64,000 nt of DNA from Bradysia coprophila (Eukaryota > Arthropoda > Insecta > Diptera > Sciaridae), in contig NW_023503616.1 in the NCBI RefSeq assembly GCF_014529535.1, positions 5,938,584 through 6,002,583 on the forward strand, in the 5' to 3' direction. Each line of letters begins with the position of its first letter. Position 1 is the first letter of the stretch. Made by a program: the position numbers and the translations under genes. The notes beneath the pieces were generated by a model, which did not search any database, was not told the origin of the DNA, and saw nothing but the letters and a program-made list of their open reading frames with translations. This document shows positions 11,284 to 22,835 of the stretch, in pieces.

Positions 11284-14200
11284 GTGAGTCTCGCTTCGAG
11301 TTGTGAATTGGAAACCTTTTAAAAATAAAATGAAACTTAAATTTTCGAGTATAAATGAGATAAAAATTATTGATAAAATGAATAAAAAGGAAGTTGAAGC
11401 TCAATTTAAAAAAAAACGGATGTTGACCGATTATATCATGTGAAAATTATTGTCAGATTATAGATGTGCTAACTACTTTTCAAAATCGAATCATTACCGT
11501 TTGTAATACATTTCTTCTCTTTTTTGGAAATAAATATGTCGAACATCATCATAAGTTCGTTGATTTGTTGATGTCTTTCGTTCAAATTTATAATTTTAAT
11601 GAAGTGCTAATTTTGGCTATGTCAACATAATAAAATTTAATTCTTTGAACTCATAATAGAAAGTGTGTACCGAAATGTGCATGTTGAGAATGTATTCTTA
11701 TTATAGACTGTTTCCTTGTTCTAGAAAAATTGCGAATATATTGTTGATGCTAGTCAGTCGATTGAGAGTTTTATAACAATTTCACTCGACATTTTGAAAG
11801 TGGCAAAATTTTTAAAGTTTTGAAGTTAAGGGCTTCCAATTTTCCTACCTTTTTAATGTATTATATTCTTATTCGAAAATGTTAAAGCCTTGTGAGTTTA
11901 ACAAACTTTCCGTTATTTACTGTCACTGCTTACGGTACACCGGTCTGTACGTTGCCAATATCAAATTCAAAAAAGGCAATAACAACTTGAATCGTGTGAT
12001 TCAAAAATTTCGATAATCTAACAATTTCGTATTTTTCAGCGAGATTTACAATCTGGTTTTCACCTAATAAACCAGATTTGAATTCGTATAAAAAAGAGTG
12101 ATGTCGTTAATTTTAATAGTATTCAAAACGCAAGCGTTTCTTGCAACATTTTCGGCATTAAATTCAAAATATGCATTTTCGTTTCTCGATCTGAATTTGG
12201 GGCCGATTCATTTGATAATTTTCCGCTGAAAAAAAAATAGCACAAACGTTCGCTATTTGCAACTCAGACAGTTTGTTATAATTTTATCGCAATCATCTCG
12301 GTAATCGGTTTGAAAAGGTCATGCACATTTAGCGCATTATTAATTAGTTTTAATTTAACGCGATGATCAACAATAGAATGAATAAATAATTCTTTTTTTA
12401 TAGCAAACTTATTAACATAATTCATTCTCTTGAAAATTGAAAATCTAACGATGTAATAGATAAAGTATAAATTATTAGTTGCAATTTTATTAGTTTTCAC
12501 AGAATATAAATAAAAACAACTAAAAAACTGTGTAGTTACATTGAATGAGAGAAAGAGATTACGCTTAGTATACCTATGGCTTGTGTAAAATTCTCAATTA
12601 TCATTGTCAATAATTGCAATTCTGTTGACTTGTAGGAAAAAAAATGCTTATAAAGTATAGTATAGTTGCAAAGAGAGAAAAAAAAGTAATGAAACAAGTG
12701 TACATTAGTTCAATGTCAATTTGTAGTTGCATGAAGTAATACACATAAATCTTGAAGGAAAAACAGTAACGAAACTTCATCGACTGAAGCACTTTATTTG
12801 AAATAATAATTTAAAAAAGGAAAATTTGCAATCAATTTGTTCGTTGCATTGACTAGTTAAACATTAGGAAATCATTTTTAGAAGGCAAGTTAAAGTGTTT
12901 TTCTAATCGTTGACCGATAAAGTGTCCTCATGGAATTATCCTAAATTTTTGCATTTTAATATGATTTAATTCACTTTGTTTTATGAAAAGAATAAATTTA
13001 CTAAATTGTGTAACTACGACGTAACTAGAGGTGTGCGCCGATCTTAAAATAATCGGCGGCGGTGCGCCGACTGGTAAGGGATCGGCGGTGGCGCGCCGAG
13101 AGAAATTTATAGTCGGCGGCGGTGCGCCGATCGGCGCGCCGATAAATTTACAAAAAATCTAAATTTTCGAAAATAATGCAAAAACATTTGAAAAAGCGTG
13201 CGCAATCCTTTTTACGAACACTGAATTCTTACTATCTTGCGATCTGAAGTATCAACAACTTATACAAGGGGAATCAACCGAGACATATCTCACCTTTTAT
13301 ATTTTGAATGTACAATCACTGACCTTTTATTTTAAAAACATCTGACTTAATGAATCCACGAATGATTAGTGAGTTTGCGTAAATGACATATAAGCGAGAA
13401 GGCTGCAAAGCGCAACCAGTAAAAAACGATCTTTTCAAAAACAAGTATTTACAATAAATAAAAATCATCAACTCTGTTACGCCCCAAAGTCCCCAAAATG
13501 CAACTAGCGTTTCTCCGTTGAATTGCAATAGAAATCTTTTGTATTTGGTAATCCATGGAGCGTTGTTCGCCAGAAGCTTTTCTCATTAATGAACAAAATT
13601 TCTTAATTAATGTACTTGTTTCGGGACCCATGCAACCTAGTGATTCAAAAGCAATAGTGAATAGGTGTAAATAAAATTTTTAGTCCATCTTCTATGTAGG
13701 AGTGAGTTCGTAGTAGAAGGTTTTCGCAAATAAGAGATTTAGATAAACTTAAATTTATAAGTAATAAGTGTATTAGCTGAGCAGCGTAAAGAAACCTGAC
13801 TTATAAATTAAGAGAGATAAACATTTGCTCAAACCTTGTACTCAAGCACACACTTTTGTATAGATATTTCAATTTAACTTTATATTACCGCCTATTAAAA
13901 TGGTTGAAAGCAGTAAAAGTACAAAATTTCGGCGCGACGAAAATACAATCGGCGGCGGCGGCGGCGTGAGCTATTATTTTTTGGCGGCGGCGCGCCGAAA
14001 ATTTAGCAAAAAATCGGCGGCGCGCCGGCGTAAAATCGGCGGTGCACACCTCTAGACGTAACTTTAGGAAAAATTACCTTTTGTTGTGCCATAACAATAT
14101 ATGCATGCAAAAGTGCTTCTCATTCTCATTGTTATTATATTCTTAAATATTGTCTTTCGCTACCACTATTGAAGGCAAAAACAATATATAATATATAAAA

Positions 14201-14342
14201 CACAGAACATCATACAAATTGCGTCTTATAGACGACCTTGCTAAACTATAATAAATGAATTACTCAATGAGAAATTCAAAAACCAACTTGTGTGTTCAAA
14301 GTGAATTAATTTTTTTGTTTTTTGTTGCTTTTTATCACGCAG
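11284..14342 (+). other. Intron of CSP gene 1 (5' UTR intron)
   Basis: A GT-AG intron of about 3 kb. A third of it is the hAT-type element at 13026-14054. The rest is AT-rich, with a small hairpin AATCTGGTTT/AAACCAGATT near 12050 and no coding sequence recognised. Confidence 0.6.
13018..14062. mobile_element. hAT-type non-autonomous element, 1029 bp, with perfect 8-bp target duplication
   Basis: The direct repeat GACGTAAC occurs at 13018-13025 and 14055-14062. Between them, 13026-14054 begins TAGAGGTGTGCGCCGAT and ends in the inverse, ATCGGCGGTGCACACCTCTA. An 8-bp duplication and TAGAGGTG-type tips are typical of hAT elements. Both subterminal zones (about 13035-13142 and 13931-14046) are packed with GGCGGCGGTGCGCCGA-like GC-rich motifs in both orientations. 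These stand out sharply in an AT-rich genome and may be transposase-binding arrays. About 780 bases of AT-rich interior hold two short minus-strand frames in which I recognise no transposase. Confidence 0.92.
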
Positions 14343-14732
14343 ATGAAATACTTAGTCGCTTTCGCATTCGTTGCCGTTGTTGCCATGGCTGCAGCAAGGC
14401 CTGAAGATAAATACACCACCAAATACGATGGTGTTGATGTTGACGAAATTCTCAAGTCTGATCGCCTGTTCAACAATTACTTCAAATGTTTGATGGATAA
14501 GGGAAAATGTACCCCAGATGGTAGCGAATTGAAACGTGTATTGCCCGATGCATTGAAGACCAATTGCAGCAAATGCAGTGAAAAGCAGAAGACAGGCACC
14601 GAACATGTTATCAAATTCTTGATTGACAACAAGCCAGCACAATGGGAACAACTACAGAGCAAATACGATCCGGAACACATTTACACCACTATGTTCCGAG
14701 ATGAAGCTAAGAACCATGGTATCAATGTCTAA
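14343..14732 (+). CDS. Chemosensory protein (CSP/OS-D family) gene 1
   Basis: This encodes 129 residues. The ATG at 14343 follows directly after the acceptor TTTATCACGCAG, so upstream in-frame codons are intronic and excluded. Residues 1-18 ([18 protein letters not shown]) form a signal peptide. The mature part opens with the family motif [19 protein letters not shown]. Cys49, Cys56, Cys75 and Cys78 fit the CSP spacing C-X6-C-X18-C-X2-C exactly; in the family these form two small disulfide loops. CSPs are secreted six-helix carriers of small hydrophobic ligands, found in sensilla lymph and other tissues. The coding region has lost the intron that most CSP genes carry one base after the Lys codon before the ILP/VLP segment. 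It is the most canonical of the three CSPs here and has the best promoter. Confidence 0.95.
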   Translation: MKYLVAFAFVAVVAMAAARPEDKYTTKYDGVDVDEILKSDRLFNNYFKCLMDKGKCTPDGSELKRVLPDALKTNCSKCSEKQKTGTEHVIKFLIDNKPAQWEQLQSKYDPEHIYTTMFRDEAKNHGINV

Positions 14733-14964
14733 ATAATGTTTTAACGGAAAGAAATAACCAAACCGAAAATGATTGCATGTATTTATGATGATGTGAGTGC
14801 TCTTGCTATTAGTTTATAACTTATTTATGTTTCATTAAGTTAAGACAATGCCAAACAGCTAACGTATAAAATGAACTATTATTTGGTCAGACATGAAACA
14901 TTTATTGTTTAGCACCCCCAATTTTTGTAATACATTTGTTATGATAGATGTGTAATATTTTTCA

Positions 14965-14970
14965 AATAAA
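14965..14970 (+). terminator. Poly(A) signal of CSP gene 1
   Basis: AATAAA 233 bases after the stop, with a T-rich tract shortly downstream. Confidence 0.65.
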
Positions 14971-15789
14971 AAACCAATCCTAGGAAAATATTTTGTTTTA
15001 AAATCGATTCTGCAGCCTCCTCTAGGATCAGCTTGTAACGAAAGACTGTGACTTTCAAGTTTTTTTTAAATTTTTTCCTGTTCCAATTCATTTTTACATT
15101 CTATATCGAATGAAGTGCATCAATATGAACGTTTTGGCCAGTATAAAATACTTCGAATGCTCGTATTTAATATATAAAATATTTCGTCATGAAATCGTTG
15201 TAAACGGACACAAAAGCACAATCTCATGTAGTACCTAACGACATCATTAATAACATCATCATTATTAAAGCCTACATGCTTTAAATTCGAAGACGATTCC
15301 CGATGGGTCTTTCCAAGGGTGATGTCGCGTAGTCTTGGGTCAAAGCGTTACATTTTCTGATTTTTGAACCTTAAAAAAGCAAAATATCAAATTATCAAGC
15401 CAAAACATTATTGAATTTCAAACCCCGTGTTAAAAGCTTTCTGGATTCGCCACTGGCTATGGGTTGGGTACATCAGTATCTATGTACTATTGTTTTACAT
15501 TGAAATGTAGCAGAAAACTTATAAGTAAAAAATCATTCCTTCCGCCTAGGTAGAACATTGTTTCACGCTATTGCACAGACATGTACTACATGTTTGAATC
15601 AATCAGATTGATTAAGTTATCATTAATTTGTTATAGTGTACATTTTCTGATATAATTAAATGACCAATAAATAGAAGTGAGATTAAAGTCACGATTCGGA
15701 AAGCAGGACATACTTTAGAAACTTAATCTTTAATAAATCTCTTAAATGAACGTTCCGACCAAGACAGCTATCGAGCAATATTAAATCAT

Positions 15790-15913
15790 TTGTTTACAAA
15801 ATTAGGAGGCCAAAAATCGTACAGCTTCATTACACTGTATTCATACACTCCTAAAATAATGAAATTTACAAGCGGACACTGTACGATTTTTGGCCTCCTA
15901 ATTTTGTAAACAA
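15790..15913. repeat. Hairpin element with 35-base perfect arms
   Basis: Left arm 15790-15824 contains AATTAGGAGGCCAAAAATCG. The right arm 15879-15913 is its exact reverse complement, with a 54-base loop. The perfect arms suggest a recent foldback insertion. No target duplication is evident. Confidence 0.8.
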
Positions 15914-16392
15914 TTGGTGTGACATTGCTATACAGCTGCCTTGTCCCGACAAATGAATTAGCAGACCTATCAAGGCGATGTCATGTTATTAGCAAATTGA
16001 ATCTATCGTTTGGTGCCTTTGTTTTGGTAAAAACCCATCGAAACCTTATCATATAATCGATCGTTAAATTAGATTAAGTCAAAAAGAAAGCTCGATGCAT
16101 AATATTTGACTTACATATTTACCGGAGTCTTAATCGAATTCGACTCATCTAAATTAACAGAAATATTGAATAAATAAAGCATTGCATAATACCACCTCAC
16201 GCACCTCTGAAACCATTCTTCAAAATTGCGTGATCGATCTTGGTATGTATGTTTTGTTTTATTTTTAAACATTTTTATTTTTCATTTCTTGCTGGTAGAT
16301 TCAATTCCCTTTATTTATCTTCAATTTATTTAAATGCATCGTAAAATATACGAAACTGAAAGTGTTTTTTTCTTCTTTATTTTCTTTATGAA

Positions 16393-16413
16393 TAGGTAGG
16401 TAGGTAGGTAGGT
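16393..16413. repeat. (TAGG)5 microsatellite
   Basis: Five perfect TAGG units plus one base. Confidence 0.9.
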
Positions 16414-17383
16414 CATCATAAGGTTATTATGCAATTGGAATAATTTAAAATATTTGTTGTTGTTAATAAATTGTGCAGTTAATAGCTTTCTTACCTATGG
16501 GTAATGTATACGCATTGTTATTTGTTGTGACTAAAAAATCGATTTTAAAATTATCTGCATTATATATGAGGTGCAGTTTGGGTCAATCAACGTATAGAGA
16601 CATTAAAGTGCAAACAAATCAATATAATCACATTAGTTATTAATGAATGAATGGAAATAAAAAGTCAGACTGATGATTTATGCATCTGTACATTTTGCAA
16701 GATTTTGGGCATGATTATCTTACAGTATGTACAAGTTGAATCAAGGCATTTTCAATCTCAAAATAACTGTTTTGATTAATTAGCAATTTTAATTATTTAT
16801 ATTATTTAAAGTGGAAGCAAATTAAAATGATCGACTCTGAGTGTATCCAGATTTGAAAGCCAGTATAGTCTTACATACCGCCCATTTGAACTGTTTATGT
16901 TGCATTTGTTAGGTTTATTATCTGTAAACAGTTCCAAACACATGCATAAGTTCGAAGTATAAACGTGTGCGCGCAAGCTCAATAAACCGAAAAAACATTG
17001 TGAATGTTATGCAAATCGACCGAAAGCTTGTTATTTAGTTCTATAATCGTTTTCAAATTACAATACGCTAAAAATCTTTATAATCGATCATTTTAATTTA
17101 CCCTGCCTTTATTATGTACGAGTCAGTTTTGCTACTTTTCACCACATACTAATTCTTAATTATTATTTTTTTGGAGAACAAGCCGGCCGGCGGGGTTTAG
17201 CTTGAACCGAGTAACATCAAGAAAAATATTTTCATGTCTCACTCAACGCACTTCAAGCAAAAGTGCTTCGAATGACAGTACCAAATAGAGTACTATTTTG
17301 TATGAAAAATGTTTCCAGATTTTTTCACATTTGTATTATTAGTTTCTGCTTTCAGTACCTTTTAAGGCTTTTTAAGTGATATA

Positions 17384-17495
17384 GTAAAGAGGGGGGCCGC
17401 ACTGAATTTGCAACTCTTTTGCAACTCTTTTTCCTCGTGAAACTCTTTTTTTCGGCGTGCAACTCTTTGCAACTATTTTCAGTGCGGTCCCCCTC
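17384..17495. mobile_element. 112-bp MITE-like element with GC-rich ends
   Basis: The left end contains GAGGGGGGCCGCACTGAA and the right end TTCAGTGCGGTCCCCCTC, which are near-perfect inverted repeats. The interior repeats TTGCAACTCTTT about five times. GATATA occurs just outside each end (17378-17383 and 17496-17501) and may be a target duplication. It does not abut the left terminal repeat cleanly. Confidence 0.7.
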
Positions 17496-17792
17496 GATAT
17501 ACTTCCCATTCTTTGCAGGAAGAAATAGTTGAATTCACGCGTTAAGGGCGCTTCTCAGTTTAAATTGTTGATGAAACAGTGAATGAACAAATGAATTAAA
17601 AAATATACATTTCAACTCACTCTGATATGAGAATATCTTGAATTAACCAAATGCAACGCTGCGTTTTATTTAGCGTTGAAACTTTTAATTTTGAATTTTC
17701 AGCAGACTTCTCCCGCAAATTTTTCGACTTTGACGTATTAACCTTTCAAAAACGGCAACATATAGCAACAATAGTTATTTTTACAACCGAGT

Positions 17793-17848
17793 GATAAATG
17801 CTTTTTAGGCACTAGATACACATTGTGTGCCTAAAAAATCATTTATCA
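17793..17848. repeat. Short hairpin
   Basis: GATAAATGCTTTTTAGGCAC pairs with GTGCCTAAAAAATCATTTATC (one change and one base longer) around a ~15-base loop. Confidence 0.65.
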
Positions 17849-18986
17849 ACGAGTTTTATACAGCATTATCATAATAAAGAAAATGGAAAGTCCTACATTT
17901 CGTCACTTGTTGCATCAAAAACCGAACTTTTCATGTGTCACTCGGCATGTAAAATCTATTACGTATTACAGAACTCGGGATAAAAATGACTCGGCTACAC
18001 CTCGGATCAACAAAAATTGCAGATCGCACGAAAACTCTTCTTTTCATATTAATTTTGGGTGTTTCGGGCTTTCTATTAAAATGCTACAACAATTTTTAAT
18101 GCATCAAAGTCTACAAACCAACTTTTTATCCCTATGGTCATGTAAATGACTACAATATCCGTTACTTTATTTGTGTCGAGTCTAAGGGATGCTTAGATAC
18201 GAATTCTAATTTACTTCAATATTTTTGACTCAATATATTACAGACAATAGCGTAAATACATTTCTTCACAGACTCTAGCGTTAAAACTTGTTTTCGGAGG
18301 TCTTCGAGAGTAAAAGAAATTTACAATGGTTTGGAGATTGCGATTTTGACTTGTGTGGCTGCATGCCTCTCCTTCGACTCGAGCTGCCAACACCATACTT
18401 TTCAAAATTAAATCTCCAATTCAGTACGTAATGTACTATGTCACTCTTTTCAATATAAAAGCAACACTAGCCAGAGGTCATTTATTCTTGTAGTCATTGA
18501 CAAGATGACTGACCTCTAAAACGTTACTGACGTCTTGCAACTCTTAAGTGTCTGCATGTTTCCATGTTTTGTTAAATCGTGTGCAGAATTTGGTTTTACT
18601 GTAATTTTTAAACATCTTACTGCTGTGGGTCGCGAGATTTGGTTACGTTAAAATTTCTTGAAGTATTTTCATTCACGAAATCACCTCTGCAGCTACGAAA
18701 TTTTGTGAGGCGCTAACTAGACCGGCACGTTATTGTATCCAGAATTTTTTTGTGAACAATTTTTCATGCTCAATCACACTTGAAAAACTTAAAGCGAGCG
18801 AATCGACTTTTTCTGGCACAGCGTGAAATAGAAAATAAATAATAATTCCCTTGACTGAAAGTCAGGGTCTTTATGAAAGAAAATACCCTTAAATGTCCGT
18901 AACGCTAAGTTCACTTTGATATTTTGAAAATGTTCTACATTGGCAAAAAACGTTAAATACAGAAAACGTCCGTACACTTGTGGACT

Positions 18987-19390
18987 CGATAACTCGAGTA
19001 ATTCTTTACCGATTTGCAAAATTTTGGTTTTAATCGACGGAGAATGAAAATCATGAGGTTAAGTTCGTAGATGGGCAATGTTGGAGTAATGAGATGGGAG
19101 TAATTCTCAAGAGAATTTTATTCCTTGTTACCGCGATAACTTCCATAATTCTTATCCGATTTTCAAAGATTTTGTCTTAATCGACGAAGATTGAAACTAT
19201 TGAGGCTGAGTTTGCAGATGGATAATGTTCGAACAACGAGATGGGAGAAATTCTACACAGACGCTTTCTCTTGTTACCACGCGATAACTTGAGTAATTTT
19301 TACCCGATTTTCAAATTTTTTGTTTTAATTGACAGAGAATGATATTGGAGTAGTGAGTTAGGAGTAATTGTGAACATAACTTGTTATACC
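18987..19390. repeat. Degenerate tandem repeat, period about 147 bases
   Basis: Units starting CGATAACTCGAGTAATTCTT recur at 18987, 19134 and 19282, sharing internal blocks such as TTTTAATCGACGGAGAATGA and GAGATGGGAG. A weaker fourth unit begins near 19472 (CGATAGCTCGAGTAATTCTC). The copies are well diverged. No open frame runs through them. Confidence 0.7.
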
Positions 19391-19638
19391 ACGACATTTT
19401 TGCAACGGATTTCCAGAAACAATTAAGAAGTACTTCTCAAAAGAGTTTTTTCTTGCTTGCTTGAGAAACCGATAGCTCGAGTAATTCTCAGAGGCTTCAA
19501 AAATCAATTTCGACCAGTAGCGTAATTCATGTGGTTAAACTCGAACATTGGAATTTAATTGGACTAGTAATCTGGGATATACGACAACTTTTGCGTGAAA
19601 TCCGTATTCTAAAAAGAATTTTTTTCGTTCCTAACATG

Positions 19639-20045
19639 TTTGAACGAGTGTGAACTTTGCTATATTTAGTTATATTTTTTCAAGAGGTAGGCAGGAAATA
19701 CCCCACCTTTTCAGCGCTTTTTGTAGACTATATCGGAGACTCATATTGGGTGTTAAATGTACCTCGCTGGACCTTCCACTCATTGCCTCATTGCACTTTT
19801 TAGGAGACAATATTCAATCGTTGTAAATATTGTTTATTTGTATTCTTCTCAGTATATGTATACAATACTCAAAAATACCTCTCCTGATCACATCGTGTTA
19901 TAATTTCCTATTTTCCATGCTTAGGCTTATGAATATTTGAACGAGTGTGAACTTTGCGGCCAGAGCGAAGCGAGGGCCGTAATTCACACAAGTTTAATTT
20001 ATTCAAGAGGTAGGCAAGAAATATGCCATTTTAAAAGCGTTTTTA
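19639..20045. repeat. Pair of ~100-base direct repeats
   Basis: GAACGAGTGTGAACTTTGC followed by TTCAAGAGGTAGGCA(A/G)GAAATA occurs at about 19642-19720 and again at 19940-20025. The second copy carries an extra GC-rich GGCCAGAGCGAAGCGAGGGC segment. Confidence 0.65.
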
Positions 20046-20710
20046 AGTACTCATATTTATTGGATGCAAAACATCGCTCGCTGAACCTTCGATTCACGCA
20101 GCTCCTGAGAAAATTAAATTAATTTTGAGTTTTCTAAACGTCCAGTGAAAATAAAAGAGATACTCAATTAATGATGTAGCAAATAGACCACTCTTGTTGC
20201 GCTTTTTCATCTGACTATAAACACCAGCTTTTTTAAAAACGGTAAGACAACTGTGACTGGGATTATTGAAAGTATTGACAGTCAGTCAAGGGAAATGACC
20301 CACCCAAGTGGTGGGGCCTAGTAAATAATAGAAAATCTGGAATTTATTGTAAGGCTAAGCTTAAAGTTTGAAACTTAAACAAGATCGAGTGGTTTTATGT
20401 TTTCAAAATCAAACATTAAAAAAATGTTTGAACTGCGCTTAAGTCAAGTCCTTACTTAGATACTTACAAATAAACTGAATTAAAATCAGAATAACTTTTA
20501 AGACTGATGAATTACTTCCTACTGCAAGCAAAACATTGGATGTTTGTTGCAATTGATTTTAGAGGACAAAATATAAATCTATTTAAACGCAAATATAATT
20601 TGCTATCGTAAGCATGTAGAATACTAAAACAGTAAAAAAAATAATTTAAAAGCTCAATCATATACAAAATTAATGCAAATTTTCCTCACGACATCTCGAA
20701 CATAATTCAC
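20046..20710. other. Intergenic upstream of CSP gene 2
   Basis: No gene is seen. AT-rich presumptive upstream region. Confidence 0.45.
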
Positions 20711-20719
20711 TATATAAAA
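20711..20719 (+). promoter_or_regulatory. TATA box of CSP gene 2
   Basis: TATATAAAA lies 141 bases before the start codon. A weak initiator-like TCAAAC at about 20739 is correctly spaced. Confidence 0.55.
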
Positions 20720-20859
20720 CCAACGACAAATTTAAATATCAAACATTAACTCAAGAATTATTGCAAATAGACAAATCCATTAGAATATTTTTGTGTGCAT
20801 AAAAAAAGAAGTGGAAAAAACTCCGTTCTTTGGGAAATTGATATTTTTTAATATAAATC

Positions 20860-21411
20860 ATGACAATCAAATATTGTTTCCTACTTTTGATGATTTCACA
20901 AATATTGATTGTGAATAAAGCTCAGAGTCAAGCATACGAAACGAAATACGACGATATTGATTTAGACGAATTATTGAAAAATGACCGTCTGCGACATAGT
21001 TACGTCAAGTGTTTGTTGGGAGAAGGTATACTTAAAACACAAACAAAAGTATTTATTAATTATAACAAAAAAAAACCCAAATCAGGTCCATGCACTCCCG
21101 ATGGCCAGGAGCTGAAAAGTGAGATCAATTTTTATTGTTCAAATCCTAAGTTTGAAATTTTAATACATATATTAACAGATGCCTTACCCGATGCCATTCA
21201 GTCTGAGTGTTCAAAATGTACTGAAAAGCAGAAGGCTGGGGCGGAAAAAGTTACACATTATCTCATCGATAACAAACCGGATGAATGGCAAAAACTAGCT
21301 GATAAATATGATAAAGATGACGACTATAAAACAAAATATTTGATGGAAAAGGAGAAGGAAAAACAAAAATCAAAATCATCTGATGAAAGTAAAGACAGTG
21401 AAGAAGACTGA
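20860..21411 (+). CDS. Chemosensory protein (CSP/OS-D family) gene 2, three exons
   Basis: The predicted join is 20860-21025, 21086-21118 and 21179-21411, giving 143 residues. Residues 1-23 form a signal peptide. The mature start is AYETKYDDIDLDELLKNDRL. After removal of two 60-base GT-AG introns the cysteines (51, 58, 77, 80) fit C-X6-C-X18-C-X2-C exactly; left in, they would insert 20 residues twice and break the motif. The second intron falls one base after the Lys codon of ELK, the conserved CSP intron site. The first, between Cys1 and Cys2, is an extra. Both introns are multiples of three and lack in-frame stops, so the unspliced frame is also open. The C-terminus ends in an unusual highly charged Lys/Glu/Asp/Ser tail of about 25 residues. 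It is paralogous to genes 1 and 3. Confidence 0.92.
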   Translation: MTIKYCFLLLMISQILIVNKAQSQAYETKYDDIDLDELLKNDRLRHSYVKCLLGEGILKTQTKVFINYNKKKPKSGPCTPDGQELKSEINFYCSNPKFEILIHILTDALPDAIQSECSKCTEKQKAGAEKVTHYLIDNKPDEWQKLADKYDKDDDYKTKYLMEKEKEKQKSKSSDESKDSEED

Positions 21412-21468
21412 GAACAATAGGTGGGTAGTAATATCAATATAGTATTGTAGGTGACGTACAAATGATTT

Positions 21469-21474
21469 AATAAA
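21469..21474 (+). terminator. Poly(A) signal of CSP gene 2
   Basis: AATAAA 57 bases after the stop. Confidence 0.7.
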
Positions 21475-22691
21475 ATGAATTTTAGTGACTATTTTTAACG
21501 TGCTTTCATGGCATCAAAGAATTCTACTGAATAATTGACGTAAAGTTTGCTAATAAATAAGTCGAATTTCCATAAATTTTATACGTATAAATTATAATAT
21601 TTTGCAATTCTGTGACGGAAATCACCTCTTTCCTGCTTGTTTCGGATGTCGTATGCAACGCTGTATATAGTAAACTGTTGGGGAGGTCACGCAGATTATA
21701 TTCTGATGATTTCACATTCAAAAAATTCACCTCGATAGTCATCACAAAAGGTATTTTTTTAATGATATAGTCAGCGATATTATCATCAAGTGTGGTGTAT
21801 CACCCACGCATCTGTAACCGCGTGAACTCCCTAGCAGTCCTACTTTTATGTCGTTTTTTATTTTGTGTCAAAATCGGAATCTTTCTACTCTTTTCAAGCA
21901 GTTCCTTTCTTGAATTTGAATAACGATCTAACTACAAATATCTTACGAGGTTGTCCAATAACAATAGGGCCAGCACCGAACTCTGAGGCCGAAACAGTAC
22001 TTCCGTTTCGATAGAAATTTCTATCACTGTACGTGTACGTGATGATCGGTTAGGGAGGGAAGAGCTAACGATCTGTTAAGGTTTGATTGAGTTCAATGAT
22101 TGAGTTCAATTTTGTGCAAATCTTGTCGTTATCGTCGAAGTGTATCGTTGTTTGTAGAATGGAATGTGCGTAAACAAATTAATTTTACAGTTTCTAGAAC
22201 CAAGTCGATATTCAAAATAGCGACATAATATTGCATCAACCTCACGCAATCATAAGCATACAATAATAGTAGTAGTCTACGTACTGGCTTGCTTGACAAT
22301 TTGTAGTTTCGACTAGTGTTCGATCACTAGTTAGTATATAGTATAATCTCAAGCATGTAAAATCTACTACTTCATTATTTTCAACAATATTTCGTATAAT
22401 TAGTCATAAATATTTATCTCAGCGCTGATAACCATTTTTTGTCATTTTGAAAACTTTTTTTGATCTAGACTTTACTCAATTATATTATTTCACTAGAATT
22501 ATGTGTTTCTCTCGATTCTCTACTCAGCAACAATCAAAAATAGTCTTCGAACCTACCAACTTTAAACACTTCAATTTACTTATCAAACACCTATGTACAA
22601 ATTAACTCTTCGCTGTTCGCATCAAATATATAAAATATTTAACACATAGAATATTTAATGAGTTTGCTATATATATTCTGATTTCACTTTT
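21475..22691. other. Intergenic, no gene seen
   Basis: Non-coding AT-rich DNA between CSP gene 2 and the small secreted-protein gene. Open frames here are short and unconvincing. Confidence 0.5.
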
Positions 22692-22697
22692 TATATA
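22692..22697 (+). promoter_or_regulatory. TATA-like box of the small secreted-protein gene
   Basis: TATATA within CTTTTTATATATCGCAGG, 139 bases before the start codon. This is the same distance range as in CSP gene 2. No clear initiator is seen. Confidence 0.4.
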
Positions 22698-22835
22698 TCG
22701 CAGGGGTAATGAGTTCTTTCCGTCCACGATTTCGTCGTTAACAATATCGAGATTGAGTTAATCGTACGCTAAAAGTGAATTCTAAATTAGTTACGACGGT
22801 GCTACCTGTAAAGTGATATCCAGAACGAAAAAACC

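Larger units (their letters stand above)
14971..18986. other. Intergenic, no gene seen apart from small repeats
   Basis: AT-rich DNA between CSP genes 1 and 2, holding the repeats listed separately (15790, 16393, 17384, 17793). The open frame at 17883-18149 shows no signal peptide, domain or splice context. Confidence 0.5.

Noticed and set aside
13316..13631. hAT transposase remnant on the minus strand of the element at 13026-14054
   Set aside because: I looked for the dimerisation-domain signature (SER.FS-like) and catalytic blocks and saw none; the frames are short.
14322..14342. Extra in-frame N-terminal codons before CSP gene 1
   Set aside because: They belong to the pyrimidine-rich splice acceptor; the ATG at 14343 directly follows the AG and begins an ideal signal peptide.
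17883..18149. 88-codon open frame
   Set aside because: No recognisable protein and no gene-like flanking signals; it lies in repeat-rich intergenic DNA.
21026..21178. Reading CSP gene 2 as one uninterrupted 183-residue exon
   Set aside because: The two insertions break the exact CSP cysteine spacing and have GT-AG ends; splicing restores the motif. Regulated retention is kept as a finding only.
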